A stretch of DNA of 11,079 bases from the NCBI GenBank assembly GCA_014523515.1, contig JAATVJ010000187.1, positions 1 through 11,079 on the forward strand, read 5' to 3'. The position numbers were made by a program, and so were the translations under genes. Of the stretch, positions 1 to 5,917 are shown in pieces. The DNA comes from Nitrososphaerales archaeon TH1177. GTDB taxonomy: Archaea > Thermoproteota > Nitrososphaeria > Nitrososphaerales > Nitrososphaeraceae. The notes under the pieces are model-generated. The model saw only the letters and a list, made by a program, of their open reading frames with translations. It was not told where the DNA came from and did no database searches. Position 1 is the stretch's first letter, and each line of letters starts with the position of its first letter.

Positions 1-1
1 A

Positions 2-367
2 AATACCGATGTTTTAAAGGCTATTGATATTATGTTAAAGAAAGGTATTAGAAATATAGGTATGACTAAAAATAGAAATAAACCATCTGAAGTAATCGGA
101 GTTATAAATGATCGAAAGATATTGGAATTTCTTTTGAGTTACACTGGCAGACAAATAATGAAAGATTTAGAGCAAAAGACGATCTCTCATATCAGATTGA
201 TCAGGTTGACTGAGAACTTGGACATTTATCCAATGAGAGAAGTACCTCAAGATATATCGATAAAGGTTGCTGCTAAGTTATTAACTGAAATGGAAAGACC
301 TTTTCTAATTTTAGAAGGAAAAGATAAAATCGTCACTCCATGGGATATAGTAATGAAGACCTTCTAA
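2..367 (+). CDS. CBS-domain pair protein, C-terminal part (5' end outside window)
   Basis: The reading frame is open from base 2, upstream of the first ATG at 32, so the gene starts outside the window; what remains is 121 codons. The protein reads as a CBS pair. The tail of one CBS repeat holds KAIDIMLKKGIRNIG followed by a short hydrophobic strand and GVINDRKILEFLLSY. A second repeat near the C-terminus has the usual VAAKLLTEMERPFLIL helix-strand and the closing strand-helix KIVTPWDIVMKTF. CBS pairs bind adenosine nucleotides and act as cytosolic energy or ligand sensors; archaeal stand-alone versions usually have no known partner. The gene ends in TAA and is followed by AT-rich sequence. 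The CBS call is from pattern recognition; the ligand is unknown. Confidence 0.75.
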   Translation, partial: NTDVLKAIDIMLKKGIRNIGMTKNRNKPSEVIGVINDRKILEFLLSYTGRQIMKDLEQKTISHIRLIRLTENLDIYPMREVPQDISIKVAAKLLTEMERPFLILEGKDKIVTPWDIVMKTF

Positions 368-533
368 AAATATAATTTTATAAATGATAATAGAATTCAC
401 AACAGGTTAAAATCAATCAGTATCTTTAATAACGGAAATATGTTATTTGCTATCTTGATATAATTATATATTTTAGTGATAGTTTTGAATTGAATGTCCT
501 AACTTTTCTTTTTTCTGTTATTCTTAGAAAAGA

Positions 534-653
534 TTATTGATCTATTATAGGCATCAGTAAGTGAACATTAGCTGGAATAAAATCATTATATTCTAAATAA
601 GATTCTATTTTCAATTTGCTTGAGGTAATCCTAATTACACAATTGATTGTATG
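534..653 (-). other. Open frame continuing in phase after the CBS gene stop
   Basis: Directly after the TAA that ends the minus-strand CBS gene (654-656), the same frame stays open for 39 codons to a TAA at 534-536. The translation, containing KIESYLEYNDFIPANVHLL, looks protein-like rather than random AT-rich sequence, but there is no ATG near its start. It may be the lost C-terminal tail of the CBS protein or chance. The rest of 368-653 is AT-rich with nothing else I can name. Confidence 0.2.
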
Positions 654-1154
654 TTATCCTGGGCGAAAAATATTTTCAAAAAGATGTTCTCTATATTCCT
701 CTAATATAGACTGAGAAAATTGAAAATTCTTATTGTTGTAAAGATCAGAAAGTAAGTCTTTATTGTTAATTATTGTTTTAAAAATATCTTTATCAGTAAC
801 TATCCCTACTAATTTGCCTTCCTTATTGGTTATAAGGAGTCTACGAAAATTATTCTTTTGCATGGTTTGTAATGCATCTATTAAAGAATGTGTTTCTTGA
901 ATGGTGACTATAGGTTTACTCATTATCTCATTTACTTGTATTTGTAAATTCGCATCAGGGGAAGATAAATTATTTACAATGTCTCTTTCTGTTATTATTC
1001 CAACAGGATTATTACTAGATTCATCAACTACTATAACAGATCCTATTCTGTTATCTTTCATAATTCTACACACATTGAATAATCGTTCTTTTGATTGAAT
1101 TGTTTTTATATTTTTAGTCATACAGCTAGAAATAGATATTGATTCTAAACTCAA
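654..1154 (-). CDS. Two-CBS-domain protein
   Basis: A 166-residue soluble protein made of two tandem CBS domains. CBS1 covers about residues 10-65 (SCMTKNIKTIQ, then RIMKDNRIGSVIVVDE and PVGIITERDIV). CBS2 covers about residues 72-128 (VNEIMSKPIVTIQ, then TMQKNNFRRLLITN and LVGIVTDKDIF). The ITERD and VTDKD motifs are typical nucleotide-contact positions of the fold. A charged helical tail of about 35 residues follows. The start chosen is a TTG at 1152-1154, because the ten residues before the first ATG (codon 12) complete the first strand of CBS1; the ATG at 1119-1121 is the alternative. Such proteins are thought to sense AMP/ATP/SAM-type ligands in the cytosol. The target is unknown, and the neighbouring left-edge gene is another CBS protein. 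Confidence 0.85.
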   Translation of the reverse strand: MSLESISISSCMTKNIKTIQSKERLFNVCRIMKDNRIGSVIVVDESSNNPVGIITERDIVNNLSSPDANLQIQVNEIMSKPIVTIQETHSLIDALQTMQKNNFRRLLITNKEGKLVGIVTDKDIFKTIINNKDLLSDLYNNKNFQFSQSILEEYREHLFENIFRPG

Positions 1155-1246
1155 TTATTGTTAATGATATTACTATCCTAATAATAATCCTTTCTTTCTT
1201 TTTTGGTATAGTTTACTAGGAATTTCTATTCTCGGTAGCATATAGT

Positions 1247-1262
1247 ACCTATAAATATTTAT
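1247..1262 (+). promoter_or_regulatory. TATA-like box upstream of the integrase relic
   Basis: A TATAAATATTTATG stretch lies about 35 bases upstream of the first possible start (TTG at 1292) of the recombinase relic, as expected for an archaeal TATA box. The region is AT-rich, so this is weak evidence. Confidence 0.3.
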
Positions 1263-1291
1263 GATTTCCGTATTATCAAGCAGTAGCAGGA

Positions 1292-2173
1292 TTGAGAGGA
1301 GAGGAGAAGGAAGAAAACCTTAGACAATTAATAATAACGACGAATAATAATAATAATGAACCATATCAGAATTTTATAAACTGTTTACAATCAGAATACA
1401 CATAAGAAACCTATAAAAGGACTTTAATGAATTTCCTTCTCTTTTTACAAATTAATAAGGATGATGATGATTGTTATTCTAAACTATTAAAATACGATGT
1501 AAAAACAATAGAAAATTTTATTCGTGATTATATTATGGACATGAGAAGAAGAAGAAATCTATCTTCCTCAACAATAAATCGCAATTGTGCTGCCATAAAA
1601 CATTTTTTCGATATCAATGATATTGATTTGAGATGATCCAAGAAACTTGTAAAGTTCAAAGGAAATAAAAGAGATATCAGGAATAAAAAAATGAGATTAG
1701 GGCATATACTTTGGAAGAGATTTACAAACTATTGAATTCAGCCCAGGACCAGAGAGCAAAGGTTATGATATTATTAATGACTAGTGGAGGAGTAAGAATT
1801 GGTACTTTTTTTATCTTTAAGTATCAGAAATTTAATTCCAATTGACGAGTATGGTATTTACCAGGTTATCGTTTATGAAAATACTTGAAGTCAGCATTAT
1901 ACCTTTTGCAGCCAGGAATGCAGAAAAGAGATAGACAACTATCTTGAATTTAGAAAGAGAAATGGTGAGACAATCAAACCTGAATCTCCCATAATAAGAG
2001 AACAATTCAATACAAGGAATAGAGGAATAGGGTCTGCAAAACCTAGATTTCTAAAAGATAGAGCATTGACAAAGATTATTGAACAAGTTATTAAAGTAGA
2101 TGCAGGAATAAAAAAAGAAGATTGGTTGAAAAAACTCCAACAAGGTTACCATTTGGAAGACTTTGTAATCTAA
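1292..2173 (+). pseudogene. Degraded tyrosine recombinase/integrase (XerC/phage-integrase type)
   Basis: Joining reading frames gives a recognisable integrase. The N-terminal SAM-like core-binding part includes EPYQNFINCLQSEYT, ETYKRTLMNFL, KYDVKTIENFIRDYI and SSSTINRNCAAIKHFFDIND. The catalytic part begins with AYTLEEIYKLLNSA and MTSGGVRIGT, which carries the box-I arginine, and continues through HYTFCSQECRKEIDNYLEFR. The damage is a TAA at 1403-1405, a TGA at 1634-1636, a one-base frameshift just before 1702, a one-base insertion in the T7 run at 1806-1812 and a TGA at 1886-1888. The HxxR box and the catalytic tyrosine are not found after residue ~290. The longest clean piece is 1427-1636. 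Site-specific recombination is the family role; this copy cannot work. It points to an old integrated element nearby. Confidence 0.8.
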
Positions 2174-2475
2174 GACCTATTAATCCTACAACAACAATAA
2201 CAATAACAACAATTTCAACTAATACACCTACTACAACTACTACAGATACAATAGATCAATATGATGATGAGGATGAGGATGATATTACTACCACTATCAC
2301 CAGTAATAATAATAGTAGCAGTATCAAGATAATGGGGATTTCATACAATATCTATGAGAAACTAAGAGAGCATAGCAGAAAATACCATAATCAACCTATC
2401 TCATATGACGATATCTTTGAAGAGATCTATACTTCCTACAATAAGAACCATGAACAAAAATACTTTTTAACTTAA
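2122..2475 (+). CDS. Low-complexity ORF ending in a ribbon-helix-helix-like (DUF7557-type) domain
   Basis: The frame is open from a TTG at 2122 and overlaps the end of the integrase relic. About 20 N-terminal residues lead into a Thr-rich run (about residues 22-45), an acidic DDEDEDD run and a Thr/Asn/Ser run, all encoded by ACN/GAT/AAT trinucleotide repeats. The last 50 residues (MGISYNIYEKLREHSRKYH, then SYDDIFEEIYTSY) look like the strand-helix-helix of small archaeal antitoxin-like DUF7557/RHH proteins. An ATG at 2332 would give just this 47-residue domain and may be the true start. It could be a real small DNA-binding or antitoxin-like protein, or the tail of another gene fused to the decayed integrase. 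No toxin partner is seen. Confidence 0.45.
   Translation: MVEKTPTRLPFGRLCNLRPINPTTTITITTISTNTPTTTTTDTIDQYDDEDEDDITTTITSNNNSSSIKIMGISYNIYEKLREHSRKYHNQPISYDDIFEEIYTSYNKNHEQKYFLT
2185..2325 (+). repeat. Trinucleotide simple-repeat tract (ACN, GAT, AAT)
   Basis: About 140 bases are dominated by ACA/ACT, then GATGATGAGGATGAG, then AATAATAATAG units. They encode Thr, Asp/Glu and Asn/Ser runs in frame 1. This looks like slippage expansion inside or at the edge of decayed coding sequence. Confidence 0.6.
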
Positions 2476-2492
2476 CTGATTATAAGAATTTT

Positions 2493-2693
2493 TTATTTAT
2501 TCTCTATTTCTTTTGTTATTTTATTGTAAAGATCTATAATATGCTTTGAACAAGAATGATAGATTTTGTTAGTACCATCTTTGTGAAATTCATTTATACC
2601 TGCCATTCTTGCTGGTTTTCTACCACATACTTCACAACAACAAGATGATGATGATGATACTGACTTATTTTTTTCTAGTTTATACTTTAACAT
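2493..2693 (-). CDS. Small Cys/His zinc-binding protein (treble-clef-like)
   Basis: A 66-residue protein from the ATG at 2691-2693; a TTG at 2718-2720 would add nine residues. After a basic N-terminus and a Ser run come CCCEVCGRKPARM and, about 25 residues later, YHSCSKH. This gives a C20-x2-C23 / C48-x2-H51 ligand set (numbered from the ATG) suited to one zinc ion. Small archaeal proteins of this type are common and mostly uncharacterised; some are nucleic-acid binding. The C-terminal tail is a short Lys/Glu helix. A strong TATA-like tract lies just upstream. The gene stands alone between the RHH-like ORF (opposite strand) and the DUF6659-like gene. The zinc ligands are seen; the function is not known. 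Confidence 0.65.
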   Translation of the reverse strand: MLKYKLEKNKSVSSSSSCCCEVCGRKPARMAGINEFHKDGTNKIYHSCSKHIIDLYNKITKEIENK

Positions 2694-2727
2694 TTTTTCT
2701 AGATAATTATTATAGTACAAAATACTT

Positions 2728-2745
2728 TTTAAATATATATATATT
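2728..2745 (-). promoter_or_regulatory. TATA box for the small zinc protein
   Basis: On the minus strand the sequence reads ATATATATATTTAAAAAG, about 40 bases upstream of the ATG at 2693, consistent with an archaeal TATA box and a short leader. Confidence 0.35.
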
Positions 2746-2842
2746 ATATCATTATAATATTTTTTATTTTATTTGTTGTAAAGGAACTATAGATCTAACC
2801 GTTCTCAAACTTCCTTTTCATATATGGAAGTCATTTCTTTTT

Positions 2843-3253
2843 TTATTCTTTATTGATAACGAATCCCTCTTTTTCTTTGTTGATTAAAGGGATAATTTTT
2901 TCCATTATTATTTTATCAAAATTATTTTCCTCAAAATCTATAGTTAATAATAAATGATAATTTTCATTGATTGAAATTGTAGACCTAGTCACGTTCTCAT
3001 ATCTTCCAAATGCATAGGTTAATTTTCCTATTTTTGGTTCAAATTTAGTTCTTGTTTTCTGTCTAATTATTGTATTTATTGCAGATTCTTGATTCTCTTC
3101 TTTAGTAAGGAGTGGTTTTAGTCCTTCTCTATATTGTTCATTTATAATAATACCGTTTTGATCTGTAATACCAACCCATCTTATTGATTTGTGTGAATCA
3201 AGTATATTTTTAGTAAAAGTATAAAGGAAATTACTATCATTTTCCGACGACAT
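2843..3253 (-). CDS. DUF6659-like conserved thaumarchaeal protein
   Basis: A 136-residue soluble protein. The pattern is an N-terminal helix, a strand pair IRWVGITDQNGIIINEQYRE, the motif GLKPLLTKEENQESA, a helix ending in a basic turn (IIRQKTRTKFEPKIG), then LTYAFGRYENVTRSTISI and the strand YHLLLTIDFEENN. I recognise this as the thaumarchaeal family called DUF6659, whose fold resembles small sensory (PAS/roadblock-like) domains; the function is unknown and the family name is from memory. The ATG at 3251-3253 is the only good start; the C-terminus is a Lys-rich helix. It has no signal peptide or membrane segment. It is probably transcribed alone from an AT-rich promoter just upstream. Confidence 0.75.
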   Translation of the reverse strand: MSSENDSNFLYTFTKNILDSHKSIRWVGITDQNGIIINEQYREGLKPLLTKEENQESAINTIIRQKTRTKFEPKIGKLTYAFGRYENVTRSTISINENYHLLLTIDFEENNFDKIIMEKIIPLINKEKEGFVINKE

Positions 3254-3297
3254 ATATGTATATATTTAAGTAAAATTATTGTAATAAAAATTAATAA

Positions 3298-3412
3298 TTA
3301 TCTTTGTAAGATAACCATATTTCTAATAACATTGTTAAATTTATGTTTTACTTCCTCTCGTTTACCTTCTGGAACTTCAAAGTATACAATTATTGAAGGA
3401 ATTATTTGCTTG
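3298..3412 (-). pseudogene. Tail fragment duplicated from the 4143-4583 zinc-finger pseudogene
   Basis: In the frame ending at the TAA 3298-3300 the translation includes IVYFEVPEGKREEVKHKF. It matches LVVYYEVPEGKREMVKQKF near the end of the 4143-4583 gene. At DNA level 3356-3379 and 4174-4197 are identical over 24 bases. No start codon belongs to this piece; it overlaps the last codons of the DUF4760-like gene in another frame. It is best read as a leftover of a second copy of that gene after a tandem duplication and deletion. Confidence 0.6.
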
Positions 3413-3788
3413 CTGTTTTATCTATACTTTCATTCTCAAGTGCCTTTTGGCTTAACCTTTCAAATTCTTTTAAATATTGTTTATTTCTAGAGCTCCATTT
3501 TTTGTTTACAAGATCTTTTGTAAATAACCACATATCTGCAATAATATAACTTTGCCATCGAATAAATTCATCTTCTAATTCTTTATCATGTTTTAATATA
3601 AAACCTAATCTATCGTAAGTAGTTGCTACATTTCTAGCTGCTTCTTCGGTTGCAGGATCAATTTCGAAAATTAAATTATCATTATTATTACTTCCATCTT
3701 TTAATTGATTCAAAAGTTTATTTTTTCTAAGTGCCTTCCTAGATTGAATAAATTTTTCATCTTCTATTATTCTTAAGATTTGTAACAT
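3402..3788 (-). CDS. DUF4760-like protein, cytoplasmic part (membrane anchor split off by frameshift)
   Basis: A 128-residue ORF starting at an ATG within TTTAAATGTTACAA. The helical protein contains AARNVATTYDRLGFIL, then EDEFIRWQSYIIADMWLFTKDLV and RNKQYLKEFERLSQKAL, a pattern I associate with DUF4760-type proteins. Those usually carry one N-terminal membrane helix. That helix is present immediately upstream in another frame (3773-3910) and would join if one base were added in the T8A3 run. So either the gene is newly broken, the sequence has an indel error, or the ATG gives a separate soluble product. The role of the family is unknown. It follows a 40-residue membrane protein in the same direction. 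Confidence 0.65.
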   Translation of the reverse strand: MLQILRIIEDEKFIQSRKALRKNKLLNQLKDGSNNNDNLIFEIDPATEEAARNVATTYDRLGFILKHDKELEDEFIRWQSYIIADMWLFTKDLVNKKWSSRNKQYLKEFERLSQKALENESIDKTASK

Positions 3789-3910
3789 TTAAAAAAAAGG
3801 TCAGCCTGTCTTTTACGTTTACTTTCTTTCTGAGATCTTAAGATTCTAACTAATGACAATCCAATGGCAATTAAAGAAAAAATGAACGAAAATACTATTA
3901 TCGGTTCCAA
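3773..3910 (-). pseudogene. N-terminal membrane-helix piece of the DUF4760-like gene
   Basis: A 45-codon frame from a TTG at 3908-3910. It encodes one hydrophobic helix (about residues 4-21, PIIVFSFIFSLIAIGLSLV) followed by a strongly basic stretch (RILRSQKESKRKRQ), a classic anchor with positive-inside flank. It then reaches QADLFF at the T8A3 tract (minus strand, 3788-3798) and runs out of frame into a TAA at 3773-3775. Adding one base there gives a continuous protein through MLQILRIIEDEKF of the next ORF. A stop directly precedes the TTG in frame, so no longer start exists. Confidence 0.6.
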
Positions 3911-3932
3911 CTATTTAGATATATGATAAAAT

Positions 3933-4055
3933 TCATTTCTTATTTACTATTCTCTTCCTTTTTTTTCTATCTCTATATTTTACTAATTTGCTAACTGGAT
4001 AGAGTGATAGCAAACCTGTAATCAATAATAACAAAAAATCTGATATACTCGTCAT
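3933..4055 (-). CDS. Small single-pass membrane protein (40 residues)
   Basis: ATG at 4053-4055, TGA at 3933-3935. The product has one hydrophobic helix (SDFLLLLITGLLSLYP) and a strongly basic C-terminal half (KLVKYRDRKKRKRIVNKK), so it is probably an integral membrane peptide with its tail in the cytosol. It ends 22 bases before the TTG of the anchor-DUF4760 gene, which has the same topology, so the two are likely co-transcribed and may act at the membrane together. A TATA-like box lies 40-50 bases upstream. I do not recognise the family; the hydrophobic/basic layout and promoter position are the reasons to accept it. Confidence 0.5.
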   Translation of the reverse strand: MTSISDFLLLLITGLLSLYPVSKLVKYRDRKKRKRIVNKK

Positions 4056-4090
4056 TTTTAATATTTATCACAGACTACGAATAGAGAATT

Positions 4091-4106
4091 TATACTTAAA
4101 TATTAT
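4091..4106 (-). promoter_or_regulatory. TATA box for the 40-residue membrane protein operon
   Basis: The minus strand reads AATATTTAAGTATA, followed about 40 bases later by the ATG at 4055. It fits an archaeal TATA box with a short leader. Confidence 0.35.
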
Positions 4107-4142
4107 TTCAAAAAATTTTAAAAATTTATCATTTTTTTGTTA

Positions 4143-4583
4143 TTATTCATAATAAAATTTCTGTTTAACCATTTCTCGTTTACCTTCTGGAACTTCATAA
4201 TATACGACTAAAGATATATTATTACTACCACTAATAATATGCGATTGAGAACCGTGAACCTTATCATTTGCTTCAGAAACAATATCTGATAATATTTCAT
4301 ATTTCTTTTGTATATCTTCAATAGGACCTTGCAATAGCTCTAATGAGTTGGACATTTTTGGTTTAGGTTCTTTGGCAAATTTCTTGTTATTGTAATAAGT
4401 TGGTTTATTATTTGTATTAGTTGATGGATCTATAGATTTAGTACTGCTGGATCTATTTGGACATACATGTTTCTTCTTTGCAAAAACTTAAAAGTAAGCA
4501 TTCTCTGAAGTATTTCAGTAAATTCTGGTATTGCAATTATAGACGCAAGGTTTAGGATTGATAATATTTTGATTAGAGCTCAT
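4143..4583 (-). pseudogene. Zinc-finger protein with two in-frame stops
   Basis: One frame runs from ATG 4581-4583 to the TAA at 4143, 147 codons, interrupted only by TGA at 4515-4517 and TAA at 4488-4490 (codons 23 and 32). Reading through gives PKPCVYNCNTRIY-x-NTSENAYF-x-VFAKKKHVCPNR, which carries C13-x3-C17 and H39-x-C41 as likely zinc ligands. A Ser/Thr/Asn linker follows, then a helix (LLQGPIEDIQKKYEILSDIV) and the tail VVYYEVPEGKREMVKQKF. TGA probably replaced TGG (Trp) and TAA probably replaced GAA (Glu). The last 70 codons (from ATG 4355) remain open but lack the finger. It starts 9 bases after the stop of the upstream 213-residue gene, so it was the second gene of that operon. The function is unknown. 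Confidence 0.7.
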
Positions 4584-4592
4584 TTCTTATTT

Positions 4593-5234
4593 TTATTTGG
4601 TCCAACCAATTCTTTTTTTTTCTGTAGCAACATCTATTACCATCATATCTAAATCATGTCTCAAAAAATCTTCTGCAATGTTCTTTATATCATCATTAAA
4701 TTCTTTATCTTTTCTCTTTTCTACTAGTATTGGGACTATAGATCCCAATAATCGGTTTATAAAATCATCATGGTGTTTTTGTTCATTCTGTTCGATTAAC
4801 TTTGTCGCTTCTTGAAAAGAAAAATCATCATCACAAAATACATGTAAAAACTTTACAAGTTGTACTGCAATATTATTATCATTACTATTATTACTATTGC
4901 TATTGTAGTAGCCATCAATTTTATCATAATATTCTATTGCTTTTTTCATAAACTGTTGTTTCATGATCTCATAATGATGTTTTATAGGATCTTCTACTAT
5001 TACAATTAAGCCTATAACTTGTTTTTCAAGATCTTCCATAGATTTAATTTTATTTTTATCTTCTTTAGACAATAGATTAATTCCTATTTCGATTTCATGT
5101 CTATCACTAGGCAATACAATACTACTGATAGCAGACTTTGGCTTAAACATCGCCACATATCGATGAAAATAGAAGTCTCTTGAGACATCGTTAAACTTTT
5201 TGATCCAAATTGAATCTGATATTTTAGAAGTCAT
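4593..5234 (-). CDS. Unknown 213-residue soluble protein
   Basis: ATG at 5232-5234, preceded by a GGGAG-containing purine stretch and a TATA-like box 25-35 bases upstream. The sequence has an N-terminal region (SIWIKKFNDVSRDFYFHRYV), a mixed middle (EKQVIGLIVIVEDPIKHHYE), an Asn/Ser simple-repeat linker around residues 111-121, and a helical C-terminus with acidic and basic clusters ending HDLDMMVIDVATEKKRIGW. There is no signal peptide, membrane helix or catalytic motif I can name. The coding bias resembles its neighbours. It heads an operon whose second member is the zinc-finger pseudogene 9 bases downstream. I do not recognise the family. Confidence 0.6.
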   Translation of the reverse strand: MTSKISDSIWIKKFNDVSRDFYFHRYVAMFKPKSAISSIVLPSDRHEIEIGINLLSKEDKNKIKSMEDLEKQVIGLIVIVEDPIKHHYEIMKQQFMKKAIEYYDKIDGYYNSNSNNSNDNNIAVQLVKFLHVFCDDDFSFQEATKLIEQNEQKHHDDFINRLLGSIVPILVEKRKDKEFNDDIKNIAEDFLRHDLDMMVIDVATEKKRIGWTK

Positions 5235-5257
5235 TTTTTGTTTTTTCTCCCTCTCTT

Positions 5258-5273
5258 TGATTATATATTTAAT
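5258..5273 (-). promoter_or_regulatory. TATA box for the 213-residue gene
   Basis: The minus strand reads ATTAAATATATAATC, centred about 30 bases upstream of the ATG at 5234, which suggests a nearly leaderless transcript. Confidence 0.4.
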
Positions 5274-5341
5274 AAAGTACTAGAAATAGAAGATCTCATT
5301 TTATTCTTTTACCATTCTATTTTTGGATATCTACAATTCCA

Positions 5342-5476
5342 TTAATAATACATTATTTTTTTATGAGGATCAATGTCTTCTCCTTCTTTCTCTTCTTCCT
5401 CAGAAGAAGAATTAGTATCAATATCTTTTTTTTGCCAAAACCATATTGTTTTCATATACCGTTCACAACGTTTCAT
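5342..5476 (-). CDS. Short acidic ORF downstream of the AbrB-like gene (44 residues)
   Basis: ATG at 5474-5476, stop TAA at 5342-5344. The N-terminus is basic and aromatic (MKRCERYMKTIWFWQKK) and is followed by a Ser/Glu-rich acidic tract (SSSEEEEKEGED). The start lies about 20 bases after the AbrB stop with a GAGG motif in between, so it is probably translated from the AbrB transcript. The two Trp and ordered charge layout argue for coding. It could be a partner of the AbrB-like protein, for example a small toxin-like peptide, but nothing in the sequence proves this. Family unknown. Confidence 0.45.
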   Translation of the reverse strand: MKRCERYMKTIWFWQKKDIDTNSSSEEEEKEGEDIDPHKKIMYY

Positions 5477-5495
5477 TTCTTGTATTCCTCAAGTA

Positions 5496-5708
5496 TTACA
5501 TTTTCACTTCTCTACGTTTGATTACAATCTTTTTACCATCAGTGATAACATCAATTTTTTCACCAACTTTTAATTTAAAAGCCTCAACTACTTCATTAGG
5601 GATTGTAACAATAACTGGAGGATTTTTTCCACCTCTAGCAGTTCTAACCACCACCTCACCAAATGCTAGAACCTTTCCTTCTTCTACCATTAATAAATCA
5701 GTATTCAT
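5496..5708 (-). CDS. SpoVT/AbrB-like DNA-binding protein
   Basis: A 70-residue protein with the swapped-hairpin AbrB/MazE fold pattern at about residues 14-67. It has VVVRTARGGKNPPVIVTIP, then the NEVVEAFKLKVGEKIDV helix-turn and the closing strands TDGKKIVIKRREV. Members dimerise and bind DNA as transition-state regulators or antitoxins. The ATG at 5706-5708 sits close behind a TATA-like tract, so the transcript may be leaderless. The gene faces away from the SWIM operon and shares an intergenic region of about 75 bases plus leader with it, so it may control both directions. The 44-residue acidic ORF follows. The fold call is firm; targets are inferred from position. Confidence 0.8.
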   Translation of the reverse strand: MNTDLLMVEEGKVLAFGEVVVRTARGGKNPPVIVTIPNEVVEAFKLKVGEKIDVITDGKKIVIKRREVKM

Positions 5709-5795
5709 ACAACTATCTTAATATATTTTCTAGTATATATCAGTATATTCTATTAGATACAAATATATAGTAGATAGTAGTATATGCTTGTATCC
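5709..5795. promoter_or_regulatory. Divergent promoter region between AbrB-like gene and SWIM operon
   Basis: On the minus strand GAAAATATATTAAG (5718-5731) is a TATA candidate for the AbrB gene. On the plus strand AAATATATAG (5761-5770) is one for the operon. Between them lie near-repeats of TAGTATATA and GATAGTAG, possible operator half-sites for a dimeric AbrB-type protein. The boxes are read by eye. Confidence 0.4.
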
Positions 5796-5887
5796 AACAA
5801 TTAGAAATTGAGCATAAAGAAATAACAGCAACTAGCAATCAAATAGTTGGTGAACAACAAGAGAATAAGACAAAAGACAGGAGGGAA

Positions 5888-5914
5888 GGAAAGGGCAGAG
5901 CCATTGCCCTCTCC
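5888..5914 (+). promoter_or_regulatory. GC-rich hairpin just before the SWIM ORF ATG
   Basis: GGAAAGGGCA (5888-5897) pairs with TGCCCTCTCC (5905-5914), one mismatch in ten, with a 7-base loop, ending three bases before the ATG at 5918. In such AT-rich DNA this is a conspicuous stem. It could limit translation from that ATG, or just be coding sequence if the protein starts further upstream. Confidence 0.4.
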
Positions 5915-5917
5915 CGA

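Noticed and set aside
2820..2842. CTTCC...GGAAG hairpin as a terminator for the DUF6659-like gene
   Set aside because: The stem is only five bases and has no T run after it on the minus strand.
1634..4517. TGA might be read as Trp in this organism, since TGA sits at likely Trp sites in two genes
   Set aside because: Other genes here end in TGA in the normal way (for example 6191-6193, 6645-6647, 7983-7985), and the same broken genes also carry TAA stops and frameshifts.
5446..5721. Plus-strand ORF opposite the AbrB-like gene
   Set aside because: It is the antisense shadow of a clear AbrB fold; its sequence is low in charged residues and has no promoter.
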